Shown piece after piece: positions 1 through 11,129 of a stretch of 64,000 nt of DNA. Positions within the stretch are counted from its first letter, which is position 1. Each line of letters begins with the position of its first letter. This DNA is from Protopterus annectens (taxonomy: Eukaryota > Chordata > Ceratodontiformes > Protopteridae): contig NC_056740.1 of NCBI RefSeq assembly GCF_019279795.1, forward strand, positions 231,448,297-231,512,296, written 5' to 3'. Below the pieces are notes generated by a model. It worked only from the letters and a program-made list of their open reading frames with translations, was not told the DNA's origin and made no database searches. Both the position numbers and the translations under genes were made by a program.

Positions 1-689
1 GTAGAGGTACTAGAACAGCTACATGTTGAATTTCTTTAAAAAAGTCCATCGACCATCTGTTGTCAAAACATCAGACATTCAAATATCATTGAGACTAAAT
101 TCAGTCTACAAATGAGAGCAATGTAATATTCTGGATTAGTCTTGCACTGGATACTATCTTCTCAACATTTATCTTGAAACATGATTTTGATATAAAGTCT
201 TGAATACAATGGAACTAAAATTAAATATTTTCCCTGTTTTTATAAAACAGGCTCTGAATATTTGTTCACGTATGACAGTTCCTATAAAATGGATAATGCG
301 CATGATGCATCCTCTGAACGAGTTGGGATGATCCTTTTATGCCCAAAAGTAAATAAATACATTTTGTATATATGCACATCCTTCTTTCTTACCCAGTGTT
401 GATAAACTTCGAGCTCCTATCAGTCCACTTCTTGTCTGACTCTTTTCATTTTACATCATTTCCACAATCATTATAGTAAACATTTTACAGAGATCAGAGA
501 AACAAAGTAAAAGGAGTAGAAATGCCAAAAAAGAAGAGAGATGCATTTTGGAGAAATATTTATGAAGACCCTATGTAACACCACATAGATGCTGAATGGA
601 TAGAGGAAGTAAAAGCAGTAAGGAGTTCAAATGTACAGGATATGAAATGGAATGAAGGGTGCTTTACTCTCTCTCTCTCTCTCTCTCCC
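1..689. other. non-coding flank, no gene seen
   Basis: AT-rich sequence with no convincing reading frame on either strand. A (CT)n tract lies at about 666-688 just before the first DIRS-related sequence. I looked here for the left inverted terminal repeat of DIRS-1, the reverse complement of about 21130-21430, and did not find it. Confidence 0.6.
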
Positions 690-855
690 CCTTCTAGCCA
701 TTTTTAGGTTTGTTTTCTTTCTGGTAATTGTTTTTTTTAAGTTGTTGTAGTCACCCTGTCTTGTTCAGCTATACTTTAGACTTGTGCTAGTTGCCTTTGC
801 TGTCTTTGCTGTGTTTGATGTTTGGGTTATTTTTGTGGTGTGCTTTTGCTGAACT

Positions 856-1977
856 ATGTCTGATAAAGTAGTGTGTTTTAAGAGGTGCTTTGAATGCAGT
901 CGGAAATTCCCACATTCTGACGCACACAATTTGTGTGTATTGCCTTGGTCTTGAGCATCTGTGGTCGGCTTGCTCCATCTGTGCAGGCTTCAGCCCCAGG
1001 GCTATCTCCGATCACAGAAATGAACTAATCCTCAAGGGCCTCTTGCCTGCTTCTTCAAATTCCTCTTCAGGGGCTCAAACCCCTTCCAAGAGTGTGGCAT
1101 TGTCTTCTGACTCCAAGCAGCACCCTCACAAGTCCTCGAGGGCATCTTCAGATCCACCCTCTAAACTTTCAAGGCCTTTGGATCCAACAGGCCCGGATCT
1201 CAGACCGACTTCTGCACCAGTAGATCTGAAGCAGTCTTAGGATCTGACTGGTACTTGCCTGATTGTCCATTCTCCTGAAGCTCCTACATCCACCTTGGAT
1301 CTTAAGGCTATGAATCTGATAGCTAGGGGTCCTACACTGGCACTGGGCATGGAGACTTCTATTTCACCCAGACTGCTGCAGATGCCCTTCAGCACTCCAG
1401 GCCTCCATCAGTGGCTTCTTCCAGGTCTTCTAGGAGCCTTTCAGAGGTCGATGTGGACAGGATGATCAGGAAGATTCTTAAGACTCTAATCTAGTTATGG
1501 GTTTTCTCTGCTCCATCCCCCCTGGGATCTGCAAGCATTTCCCTCCAAGCGCATTCTCCTTCTCTGATCTGTCCCTTGGTATCAGAGTCCCAGGATCATA
1601 GCCAATCGCGAGAGCCAAAGTCAGGTATGAGGACCTACCCTTCATTTACTCTAACTGTAGCCCTGACTTCCTCTGCTCCGATGTCATTGGATCGCAGCGG
1701 GTCTCTGATCCAGGGGGGAGGGGCTTGGCTCCAACTATGTTGGAGCCATCTCTTCCTCTCAGCACTTTGCCCCTGGACTGCTCTGGTCCAGTTCTACCTG
1801 GAACCCATGGCTCAGGAGTTCTTGCCCTTTCTTCTTCAGTGTCCTCTGCTCCTGTGGAATTGGGTAGGGATTCACCAGGACCTTCAGCATTCCAAGTTGT
1901 GGAAAGGGCCTTCTCTTTTCATAGGGATCTGGACTCTTTGAGCTATGATCATTCCTGCCACCCCCCCTTGGATCGGA
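856..1977 (+). pseudogene. DIRS-1 gag-like ORF, 5' part
   Basis: ATG at 856 begins MSDKVVCFKRCFEC and runs into a cysteine/histidine module (CVYCLG, then CSICAGFSP) that also opens the gag-like ORFs of the DIRS-3 and DIRS-6 copies. A one-base shift occurs near 920, so the module is split between two frames. The rest is Ser/Pro-rich, as in the related copies, and broken by several stops. The frame is cut at 1978 by the PLE insertion and continues at 3395. A role as a nucleocapsid-like RNA-binding protein is inferred from its position before RT. Confidence 0.7.
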
Positions 1978-1992
1978 GACTTAAGCCTGTCT

Positions 1993-3090
1993 AAGGTAAA
2001 ACAATTTGTAGGGAAGTTGCAACATAATAGGTTCCACTTAGAGTTTGATGGATTAAAGATAGGTAAGAAAGTTTCCTTTTTAGATGTGGTGGTGGATATT
2101 ACTGATGGAAAAAAGAATAGAACAGCTATACATAGGAAAGTTGAAGGTGGAATTCAGTATCTAAGGGCAAAAAGTTGCCATCCACCACATACACTTCAGG
2201 CTGTACCATATGGACAGTTTATATGCTTGCACAGGTTGTGTAACAATGACTTAGATTTTGTTGATGAAATGAGGAAAACTGTCTATGTTTAGATATAGAG
2301 GATATAGTAGTTAGTTGGATAAATGTTGGGATAGGTTTATTGGGGAGTATATAAATGGAAATCAAAAGAAAGGAAGTGAGTTTAGATATAATAAATTGAT
2401 CTATAATAAGAATAAAAATGAGGATATTTATTTTGTTACGACATATAGTTGTTTTAGTCCGAAACTAGTGGACATGGTTAAATATTACTGGCGCTTTGTG
2501 ACATTTTTGAAAGATTTCTCTCAATGGGTGAATGATGCACCAAAAATCTTATAAAATAGGAAGAAGTATTAGGAATTTTTTGGTTAGGGGTAAATGTGTT
2601 ACCCCCCCATTAATTTTACAGAGGTTCCTATGGACTATGGAACTGGACCTTGTAGAAAATGTAAAGCATGTACATATTTAGTTGAGCTTTACTAAAATAA
2701 ATGGATTGAGTTTTAATGTAAAAGGTCAATGTGGGTGTGATCCAGAGGGCATAATTTATGCCCTAAAGTGTCCTTGTAATAAATGTTATTTGGGGGAGAT
2801 TGAGGTCTTTTAAGGTGAAGTTAATGGACATATAAGAGACATCAAAACAGAAAGTTCCATAGCGGAACATTTTAATAGAATACATGGGGGTGAGTCTGCA
2901 GGTTTAAAAAGTACTGTATTAGAGAAAGTGAACGATGTACCATATGAAAATGTGAATATTAAAAATAAACTGTTATTTAAGGAGTCTTTATATATTTTAA
3001 AGTATGATACTTTAGTTCCGAAAGAGTTAAACTTAGAATGTAATTGGCATTTTTTTTTATCTGCTGATTTTATTGGATTGTTTAATTAAT
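1993..3090 (+). pseudogene. PLE-1 RT C-terminus plus GIY-YIG endonuclease, degenerate
   Basis: About 1995-2290 reads as the PLE RT segment after the catalytic motif: VSFLDVVVD, then HRK and a CHPPHTLQAVPYGQ run, which matches the S-HP...P-GQ signature of PLE RTs. 2315-2554 is the linker with FVTTYS. At 2640-2700 a GPCRKCKAC cysteine cluster precedes the endonuclease. At 2740-2900, GIIYALKCPCNKCYLGE and HIRDIK...SIAEHFN fit a GIY-YIG fold with the Y..GE and H....I signatures. Frame changes and stops (for example in the helix after GE) interrupt it. Compare the better preserved copy at 41022-41648. Confidence 0.8.
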
Positions 3091-3117
3091 TATCTAATCA
3101 AGTGTTGGTAGGTTTGA

Positions 3118-3263
<146 letters not shown>

Positions 3264-3394
3264 TGCAGGTGTTTATTTTTAGAAATGCTCTAAGAGAAAA
3301 AAATAAAGTTGTTTGGATACTGGCTGGTTGTTTTGTCATTTTCATTGTTCTTGTGTTGGTGGTTTCAGCAGTGTGTAGGTGACTTAAGCCTGTC

Positions 3395-4168
3395 ATGCCT
3401 GGCCAGAATCAGCCTGTCCAGACAATTCTCCAAACTCTCCCCCTAGAGGAAGCCCAGTCTTTTTCTGAGCTCTCCCCTGAGCGTCCCACAGAGGAGATCC
3501 CTTGTAAGAGGATGTGCAAAAGGAGGCACATTGACTCCCCTTTGGAGTCCATCACAGAGGGCACATATTTCGATGAAGGGGAAGAATCCCCCAGATCACT
3601 ACCGGATGACATCTTCTTTGGAGACATTTTAGAGATCCTGAGGCAGAAAGGTGGTTGGTCGGCCCATCCTCCTTCCTTGGAAGAGTCCATGTTTTTGGAG
3701 GCTTTTGGGACGGGCCTATCTACATCTTGGGTAATCCCCCCCAGTGAATGAGCTGAGGAATTTGGTGTCCCGTCAGGCCTGGAAGGTTCCGCACTCTAAT
3801 GAACTGATTCCTAAATGTCCGGATAAGTTTCATCTCCCCCTTAGGACAGACCATATTGGACCAAGGGTATTCTGGTTGATGCCATGGTTGTGGGAGCAAG
3901 AGACCCTAACCTGCAGGAGGGGAAGATCTTGTCTGCCATCAGGGTCAAGTTTTCAACTCCTCAGTGCACTTTTTCTGGAAACCAGTGCAATGGAAAGAAA
4001 ACTTGGTTCCGAAAATCTCAGGGGTCTTCCCACGATCAGTGTGGGGATTCCTCCTCTAGAGGCAGAGGAGGTGGTTTCAATGGGAGACGCTACCTCTGGG
4101 GCAGAGGAGGAACTACAGAATCAGGACATCAGACAACATTTCTCTGATGGGTCCCATCATTGCTCCTG
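3395..4168 (+). pseudogene. DIRS-1 gag-like ORF, 3' part
   Basis: The sequence resumes after the PLE. A basic KRMCKRRHIDSP motif corresponds to KRQCKRKHIDSP in DIRS-6 gag. Later, WFRKSQGSS and an RGRGGG stretch match the Gly/Arg-rich C-terminus. Compared with DIRS-6, the middle of the protein (YGKRMFSSATF through RRHAW) is missing between about 3900 and 3930: the text jumps from MVVGA straight to the EGK-ILSAI segment. This is an internal deletion of roughly 0.4 kb. Confidence 0.75.
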
Positions 4169-4229
4169 AAGTGCTGCCCAACTGCTCATCTGTAGAGGCA
4201 GTTGGGGGTTGTTTTTCTCTGCACCCTAC

Positions 4230-6050
4230 CTCCGGACTGATATAACCCAAAACAAGTGGGTGCTAAAGATTATATCCGGAGGTTATTATACCCCTTTCTC
4301 TTCCTCCACCAGAGCGGTCAAAAATCCCCTTTCTCCTTCCTCCTCCAGAGAGGTCAAAGAGACTCCTTGATGTTCCACCCAGTTAGAGGGAGTGTGCAGT
4401 AGCAGAGATTATAAACCTACTGCAAAATAGTCATCCAAGAGGTCCCAACTGAACAAAAAGGATTTTGTACTTACTCTCACTTTGTTTTAGTGCCAAAGAA
4501 AACTGGGGACCCGAGATCCATTTTGGATCTAAGCAGAATGAATTAACTCATAAAGAATCAAAGTTCCGAATGGTTATTGTCCAGTCCATTCTACCACTGC
4601 AGCAAAAGGATTATTGGATGTGCTCAGTGGACTTAAAGGATGCTTACTATCACATCAGAATAGACAGACACTCCAGAAGACATCTGTGCTTCTGGCTGGG
4701 AGCCAGTCATTTCCAGTTCAGAGCTCTGCCCTTTGGACTCACCACAGCCCTCAGGCTGTTTACCAAATGTATGGCAGTAGTCAACTCTCACCTGAGACTG
4801 CAGGGATTCCAGGTGTCTCCATATCTGGATGACTGGTTCTTCACTGTCCTAACCAGGCATCAACTACTCTAGGCCAGGGATTACTTCTTCAGCCTTACTA
4901 ACCATCAGGGTATGACCATAAACCTGACCCATCCCTGGTTCAGAGTTTAGAATTCATCGGAGCTTCCTTGGACACAGTGAAACGGATTGTAGGCTCTACC
5001 CATGCACTGTGCTCAGACATTGAGAGTTCATGTTCGAGCCATCTTAAACCGGTCTTCCCCACTTAGCAAGGCTGATAGTTGAGGCTCTTGGATCCGTGAT
5101 GGCTGCCATTCCCTGAGTCCCTCTAGGAAGGTATTTTATGCAAGCGCTTTAATAGACCCATTTGGTCTATTCTCTACCAGCATCTATCTGCTCCTATCAC
5201 GTTGACTTCAGTTTGCAGAAAACATCTCCAGTGGTGACTGCTGTCTGACGACCTGACAATTGGCAGACCTTTCCTACTTCCTTCTCCCTCAGCCATAGTG
5301 ACCACAGACACTTCGCAGTTGGGGTGGGGTATTTCAAAGGAAACCTGGACCAAGACACGTGGTCGCACTTAGAGACCAGGTTGCATATCAGTGTTCTGGA
5401 GATGAGCAGTCCACCTCACGTTGTAAGCCTTTCAAGACATTATCCCACTAGGAACTATTGCGATTCACACAGACAGCATGTCAGTGGTGTGATACATCAA
5501 CAAACAAGGAAGAACCTGCTCTTACCCATTGTACAGAGAGGCCATGAGATTCTGGGAATGGGCGATCTCTTCAGACTGTTTTTCTACTTGCAGCTCATAT
5601 ACCAGGGAGATCCAACCTTCTGGCAGACAAGCTCAGCCAGTCCATTCTGACCCCTTACAAGTGGTCCCTCAACCAATCTGTAGCGGACTTGATCTTCAGC
5701 CACTGGGGCCAACCCCACTGTGACCTTTTTGCGTCCCCCCAGTACAACAAGTACAACAAGTGCAGCAACTACTTCGCCCTGATCCTTCCCTGAGGGATGC
5801 TGTGGTTCATGATTGGCCTCTCCGGTCTCCTGTACACTTATCCCCCTCTACCTTTGATCCCAAAGTTTCTTCAGAAAGCAAAATGTATGAAGACCTTGGT
5901 AATCCTCATTGCCCCCTACTGGCCTCATCAGATTTGGTTCCCCTTCCTTTGGTCTCACCAGAAATATCCTCCATGGATACTGGAACCCAAACAGAACCTC
6001 CTCCTTCACCCAGTAGAGGGTTTTCACCCCAGTCTGATATCCCTCAAACT
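4230..6050 (+). pseudogene. DIRS-1 reverse transcriptase / RNase H, degenerate
   Basis: The longest clean stretch (4465-4872) holds RT motifs: SVDLKDAYYHI (first catalytic Asp), FRALPFGLTTA, and PYLDDWF (YLDD active site). RNase H traces follow: TTDTSQLGWG near 5300 and TDSMSVV near 5470, where the Trp codon of the VVWYINKQ motif is TGA. The methyltransferase-like region (DLFASP, then IAPYWP) can be followed at 5700-5950. Many frameshifts and stops are present. The order RT, RNase H, methyltransferase-like, YR is that of DIRS elements. Confidence 0.8.
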
Positions 6051-6455
6051 GACTGCTTGGATTCTCCAATTTCAAGTGATTGTTTGAAGGTCCAGGCTTG
6101 CTTCTCCTTTCCAAGACATTATTCTAGCTTCCCAGAAACTGGCTACCAAGAAAGACTGTAGGAGACAGTGGAAGAGATTTGCCTTCTGGGCCTCCAAAGA
6201 GAACATTGACCTCTTTTCAGCTCCACTATTATCTATCTCTTCTTTGAATCTTTTTTTCAAAGAAGAAGCCAGTTTCTCTACTATCAAACTTCAGTTGGCA
6301 GCCATCTCTAACTTCCATTCAGTTAATGATTGTAGTTCCCCTGCAACCTCCAAATTCTGCAAGGCCTTCTTGAAAGGAATCTTCCTTCACAGGCCTCCAG
6401 TTAAAGACCCTTCCCCACCATAGGATCTTACAGTGGTCTTACAAGGCTTAATTCA
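6040..6455 (+). pseudogene. DIRS-1 tyrosine recombinase, fragment a
   Basis: Translates to the N-terminal SAM-like part of a DIRS YR (RQWKRFAFWASKENIDLFSAP, then LAAISNFHSV and CKAFLKGIFLHRPP), ending at the DLTVVLQGL block. It stops at an insertion beginning near 6456. The frame resumes at 8823 after a repeated TTACAAGGCTTAA. Small indels break the frame. Confidence 0.75.
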
Positions 6456-6532
6456 TACAACTGATTTTTTGCATGCAAAGTGTGTATGTATGTATATATG
6501 TACGTATGTATGTATGTATATATTTATATATA

Positions 6533-6751
6533 CAGTGGATATAAAAAGTTTACACACTCCTATTGAAATGCCAGGTTTTTGTGATATAAAAAAGAGACCA
6601 CAATAAATCATTTCAAAACTTTTTCCTTCTTTAATGTGACCTATAACCTGTGCAATTCAACTGAAAAACAAATCTGTTAGAGGAAAAATATAAAACATAC
6701 AATAAGCTGGTTGCATAAGTGTGCACAGCCTTAAATTAATACTTTGTTGAA
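6533..6751 (+). repeat. Tc1 left terminal inverted repeat
   Basis: About 219 bases. It matches the reverse complement of 7894-8122 with scattered substitutions, including the ATGCCAGGTTTTTGT block and the ACTTTGTT inner edge. Confidence 0.9.
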
Positions 6752-6875
6752 GCACCTTTTGAATTAATTACAGCATTCAGTCTTCTTTGGTACATACCTA
6801 TCATCAATTAAAGAGACTGATTAACCCCAAATAAAGTTTGGCTGTCCTAGTAGGATTTTCCTGGCATGTACTCAG

Positions 6876-7907
6876 TTGCCTGCTACAGCAAAAGCCATGG
6901 TTCACAGAGAGCTTACAAAGCATCAAAGGGATCTCATTGTTGAAAGGTATCAATCAGGAGAAGGATACAAAAAAATGTCCACAGCATTGGATATACCATG
7001 GAAAACCTTGAAGACGGTCATCAAAAAGTGGAGAAAATATGGGACAACAATGATGTTGCAAAGAAATGGACGTTCCTCTAAACTGATGGAAAGACCAGAT
7101 GAAAACTGGTCAGGGAGGTTGCCAAGAGACCTACAGCAACACTGAAGGAACTGCAAGAATTTCTGGCAAGTACTGGTTGTGTCCTACATGTGATGATAAT
7201 CTCCCATATTCTCCATATGCCCGGGCTATGGGGTAGGGTTGCAAGATGGAAGCCTTTTCTTACACAGAAAAGCATCTAGCCCAGGCTAAAATTTGCAAAA
7301 CAATACAATGTCTCCCAAAAGCATGTGGGAAAACGTGTTATGGTCTGATGAGACCAAGGCTGAACTTTTTGGCCACAATTCCAAAAGGTACTTTTGGCGC
7401 AAAAACAACACTTCGCATCACCAAAAGAACACCATCCCCACTGTGAGGCATGGTGGTGGCAGTATCATGCTTTGTGGTTGCTTTTCTTCAGCTGGAACTG
7501 GGGGTTTAGTTAAGGTGGAGGGAATTATGAACAGTTCCAAATACCAGTCACTTTTGGCCCAGAACCTTCAGGCGTCTGCTAGAAAGATGAAGAGGAATTT
7601 CACCTTTCAACACGACAATGACCCCAAGCATACATATAAATCAACAGAAGAATGGCTTCACCAGAAGAAAATTAAAGTTTTGGAATGGCCCACCCAGAGC
7701 GCAAACCTAAATACAATAGAAAATATGTGGGGTGACCTGAAGAGGGCTGTGCACAAGAGATGCCCTTGCAATCTGACAGATTTGGAGCACTTTTGCAAGG
7801 AAGAGTGGGCAAATATCACCAAGTCAAGATGTGCCATGCTGAGAGACTTCTACCCTAGAAGACTGAATGCTGTAATTAAATCAGAATGTGCTTTAACAAA
7901 GTATTAG
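6876..7907 (+). pseudogene. Tc1-like transposase, broken
   Basis: The span is about 343 codons, the usual length for a Tc1 transposase. The N-terminal 90 codons (to a TGA at 7143) show the paired-like helix-turn-helix (LTKHQRDLIVERYQSGEGYKKMSTALDIP is split here as the first two helices). After the stop the reading passes through another frame (HLAQAKICK, 7276-7302) and returns at 7293 to an open 204-codon stretch. That stretch keeps all three catalytic residues of the DD34E fold: Asp in LWSDET, Asp in QHDNDPKHT, Glu in IENMW. It is inactive as written because of the stop and frameshifts. It would act in trans on the flanking inverted repeats. Confidence 0.9.
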
Positions 7908-8122
7908 TTTAAGGGTGTGCACACTTATGCTACCAGATTATTGTACGTTTTTTATTTTTTATATTTTTTCCCCTAACAAATTTGTTTTTCAAATTAATTG
8001 TACAGGTTATAGGTCACATTAAAGGTGGGAAAAGTTTTGAAATGATTTATTGTGGTCTCATTTTTTTATATTACAAAAACCTGGCATTATAACAGGGGTC
8101 TGTAAACTTTTTATATCCACAG
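7894..8122 (-). repeat. Tc1 right terminal inverted repeat
   Basis: About 229 bases, inverted relative to 6533-6751. It ends in ...ATATCCACAG followed by TA. Confidence 0.9.
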
Positions 8123-8536
8123 TATTTTTAGATTGCCAAATTGTGTAAGGCTTGTATATTTCCTGCCATGTAGTATATTATCTTGGATAAAATCAAAGAC
8201 TTAATAATCTGGTTAAGTAAGAGGTACCACATCATTATTAATTTTAATTAAAGTACAGAAGGGTTATATTATTATGACCGTTACTAAGTAGGCCAGGACC
8301 AGTTCGAATGTCACACTAATGTGCGAAGTGATATGAATTTAACATGTATACCAATAACGCTTTGTTTTACAGCACAATAAATCACTCCCTTGCTTGATAA
8401 AAAGTATATACAGTTAGAAAGCTTATGAGGAAACTATTACTCTGTTATTTTTGTTTTACTTGGATCGCTTGTTTGTGGATTGGAATCGCTTGGATTAGTT
8501 TCGAATACTTAGCAATTCTGTACAATATTTCAAATT

Positions 8537-8644
<108 letters not shown>

Positions 8645-8822
8645 TCGACTTAGGACGAGCTTAAGTTTACTTTTTCTACTACCATTATCTGATCTGTTTA
8701 ATATACAGTGATTAACTCGATATATCTTTCACACAGAGAAGTTTCTTACACGGTTTTGTTTTTGGACCCACTATACTTTAGTGGGTTGTTTGAGACTTTG
8801 GGGATCCCAGGGTGATTACTTG

Positions 8823-9116
8823 TTACAAGGCTTAACTCAAAAACCTTTCGAACCAGATAGTGTTTGTGACTTAAGTTTCACTCATGGAGCACGGTCTTTC
8901 TTGTCACCATCACTTCAGCAAAGAGAATTTCTGAGATCTAGGCATTGTCTTTTAAGCCTATTTACATCATCTTCCACAAAGGTAGGGTGGCCCTTCGTAC
9001 TAATCCATCTTTCATGCCCAAGGTAGCTACAGAATCCAACCTCAACCACACCATACAACTGCCAGTTGTCTTCCTAAAAATTTGTAATGAAGGACATTTG
9101 TTACATCTGTTTGATG
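8823..9116 (+). pseudogene. DIRS-1 tyrosine recombinase, fragment b
   Basis: Reads KPFEP, then (shifted) TITSAKRISEI, IIFHKGRVALRTNPSFMPK and a LLHLFD end. This is the core YR block containing the first catalytic Arg (SAKR; SARR in other copies). It stops exactly at 9116, where DIRS-2 begins, and the next residues (VHRQL...) are found at 20627. Confidence 0.8.
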
Positions 9117-9300
9117 ATGTTCATCGTGTTACCCTGCTGCAGTCATCACACTTGGGTTATCCTGCCGTCAGGCGGTCCCGCAGTCGGCTCGAATTCCAAA
9201 GTCTTGGTCCGGTGTCGGTTGCTGTCGCTTCCTCCCTGACGTCAGTGCGCCAGGGGTATACAAGAGGCATCCGACGCCATTTTCTTCAGTCTTTCTTGCC
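9117..9300 (+). repeat. DIRS-2 left ITR with promoter-like motifs
   Basis: Inverted match to 14323-14510. It carries TGACGTCA (CRE palindrome) at 9237-9244 and a decayed TATA (TATACAAG) at 9257-9264, placed as in DIRS-4 and DIRS-5. Transcription of the element probably starts shortly downstream, near TTCTTCAGTC. Confidence 0.8.
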
Positions 9301-9365
9301 GTGCGGTGCCCGAAGCAGAAGCAGTTCACAAGTGCCGGTCGGCCGATACCTGAGATTTTGTATTT

Positions 9366-11089
9366 TGCATTTCTTGCGGGAAGCAAATACCTCATAAGGA
9401 CTTCCATTCCTATTGTATTCCTTGCCTTGGCCCAGACCACGATGTCACAGGTTGTCGGTTTTGCGCTAGGTTTAATAAACGAACTATCAAACGCCGTTTT
9501 GACTTCACACGGCATTACTTTGGTAGGAAATTTAATTATATCATGCCGTCGGAGCAGCCAACCGCCACTCATAAAAAACGCAAGGATAAGGACAGGCATA
9601 AGCCAGACACCGAGGCCTCAGCTGGGCCTGTCGCCGGTTCTCCGGTTTTCAGTGAGGCGCCTACGCAGCCCCTGACGACTGCAGAGCTGGAACCCCAGAC
9701 AGCTGCGGATTCCCATGCAGAGTCTACTAGGCCGACGCAGCCTTCTACCGACACCGGAGCAGAACTAGACACCGGTGCAACGGAAACACCTTCGGTTTCT
9801 GAAGGTGTCTTCAGACCGACTACACTCACCATTAAATCTTATGCTAAACTTAAAACTCCTTTAAAACCAAAGAAAACTGTACATCAGTCTACAGTTCAAG
9901 GCCCCATTCCTAAGAAACAGATGCTTAAGATGGCTGAAGATTCCATCCCCCTCCTGATAAAAGTCCAAGACAAGAGGAGGATTATGCATCCTCTGACCAG
10001 GTTTCTCTGTCCTCAGATTCTTCTGAGGAACAGGATTACACTTCTCCACCTTATGAAGATTCTGATGCTGAAGACTCTATTCCCTCAGCATCTCCCCCTG
10101 AAGACTACTCCTTTGGGGAAACTTTACATACCATGAGGGAACATTTCCACTGGGAAGGCCTGGATTACTCAGATTCTAAGAAAAGGCTCCGAGAGTTCCT
10201 TTTTACTACCCCAGCACAGACCTCTTGCTATCCCTCCTTTTCTGGATATTGTGGATTATGTTTACTTGGAGTCTAGTTTAAATCCAGACTCTCTTCCTCC
10301 TGCTCCAGCCAAACCAGACAGATACTACAGAGTACCTGACTCACACAAATTCCTTTATAAAAGCCCTGTAGCTGACCCAGAAACCATTCCCCAGGGTCCT
10401 AAGGGAGCAAAAGCTTCTATGGCAAAAAATCCTGTGCCCTCTGAAAGGGATTCCAGAGCCCTAGATAGATGGGGCAAGAAAATATACACCTCAGCTACTC
10501 TGGCTATGAGAGCATTAAATTGCCAGTTTCACATGTTGAAATATCAACAATTTCTAATGTCTCAGTTAAAACAAAAAATGAGCAGACATTCAGAACTGCC
10601 TGAATTCAAAGAAATGCAGGATCTGTTGCATGCAGCTGAACAGATGGGCAAACATACTTTACAATGTGGATTTGACTCATTGGAAGCTTCTTGTAGAGCA
10701 GCTGTTACTGGCTCTGTCATACGTAGGCATGCTTGGTTAAAAGAACAAACCCCCCTGACCATGTTAAAGCAAAATTATTGGATGCACCTTTACAACAGGA
10801 TGTATTATTTGGTGTCAAAGCAGAAGAGGTTTTAAAGAAAATGGAGGATAAGGCAAAGTCTATGCAAACGGTCAAGGATTTTTTGCAGGTACAACCCCCT
10901 CGATTCAGCAGAAATTGGCCAACAAAAAACTGGTCCTTTCCAACTTCAGACAGATCACAGAGGGGTAAATACAGATGCCCAAGGGGCAGAGGTCAGTCAC
11001 AGGGCCCTTACAAACCTCACCAATGGGGTTCTGCTACCCAGAAAGGAGGAGAAGACAGGCCCCAAGCTAGCAGAAGACAAACACAATGA
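9366..11089 (+). pseudogene. DIRS-2 gag-like protein
   Basis: The N-terminal module reads CISCGKQIPHKDFHSYCIPC, then LGPDHDVTGCRFC, but the initiating ATG present in DIRS-4 and DIRS-5 (MSEKVN) has been deleted here. The frame is open from 9543 to 10136, shifts, and is open again from 10251. A one-base loss near 10750 moves it once more. The conserved core has WGKKIYTSATLAMRALNCQF, ASCRAAVTGSVIRRHAWL and MQTVKDFLQVQPPRFSRNW, ending in a basic RGRGQ tail. The likely role is a nucleic-acid-binding structural protein, inferred from position and basic/cysteine content. Confidence 0.8.
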
Positions 11090-11129
11090 CTCTATCCTCA
11101 AACTACCAAGCAAATCTCTCCTGGCAACT

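Larger units (their letters stand above)
6533..8122 (+). mobile_element. Tc1/mariner-family transposon with long inverted repeats
   Basis: The left end CAGTGGATATAAAAAG (6533) is matched in inverted orientation by the right end at 8122, each flanked by TA (6531-6532 and 8123-8124), the Tc1 target duplication. Homology between the ends continues for about 220 bases. Conserved GTGTGCACA blocks sit at the inner edges and the outer TTTACACAC block near the tips, resembling the IR/DR layout of some vertebrate Tc1 elements. The element is about 1.59 kb and encloses one broken transposase. Confidence 0.92.
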
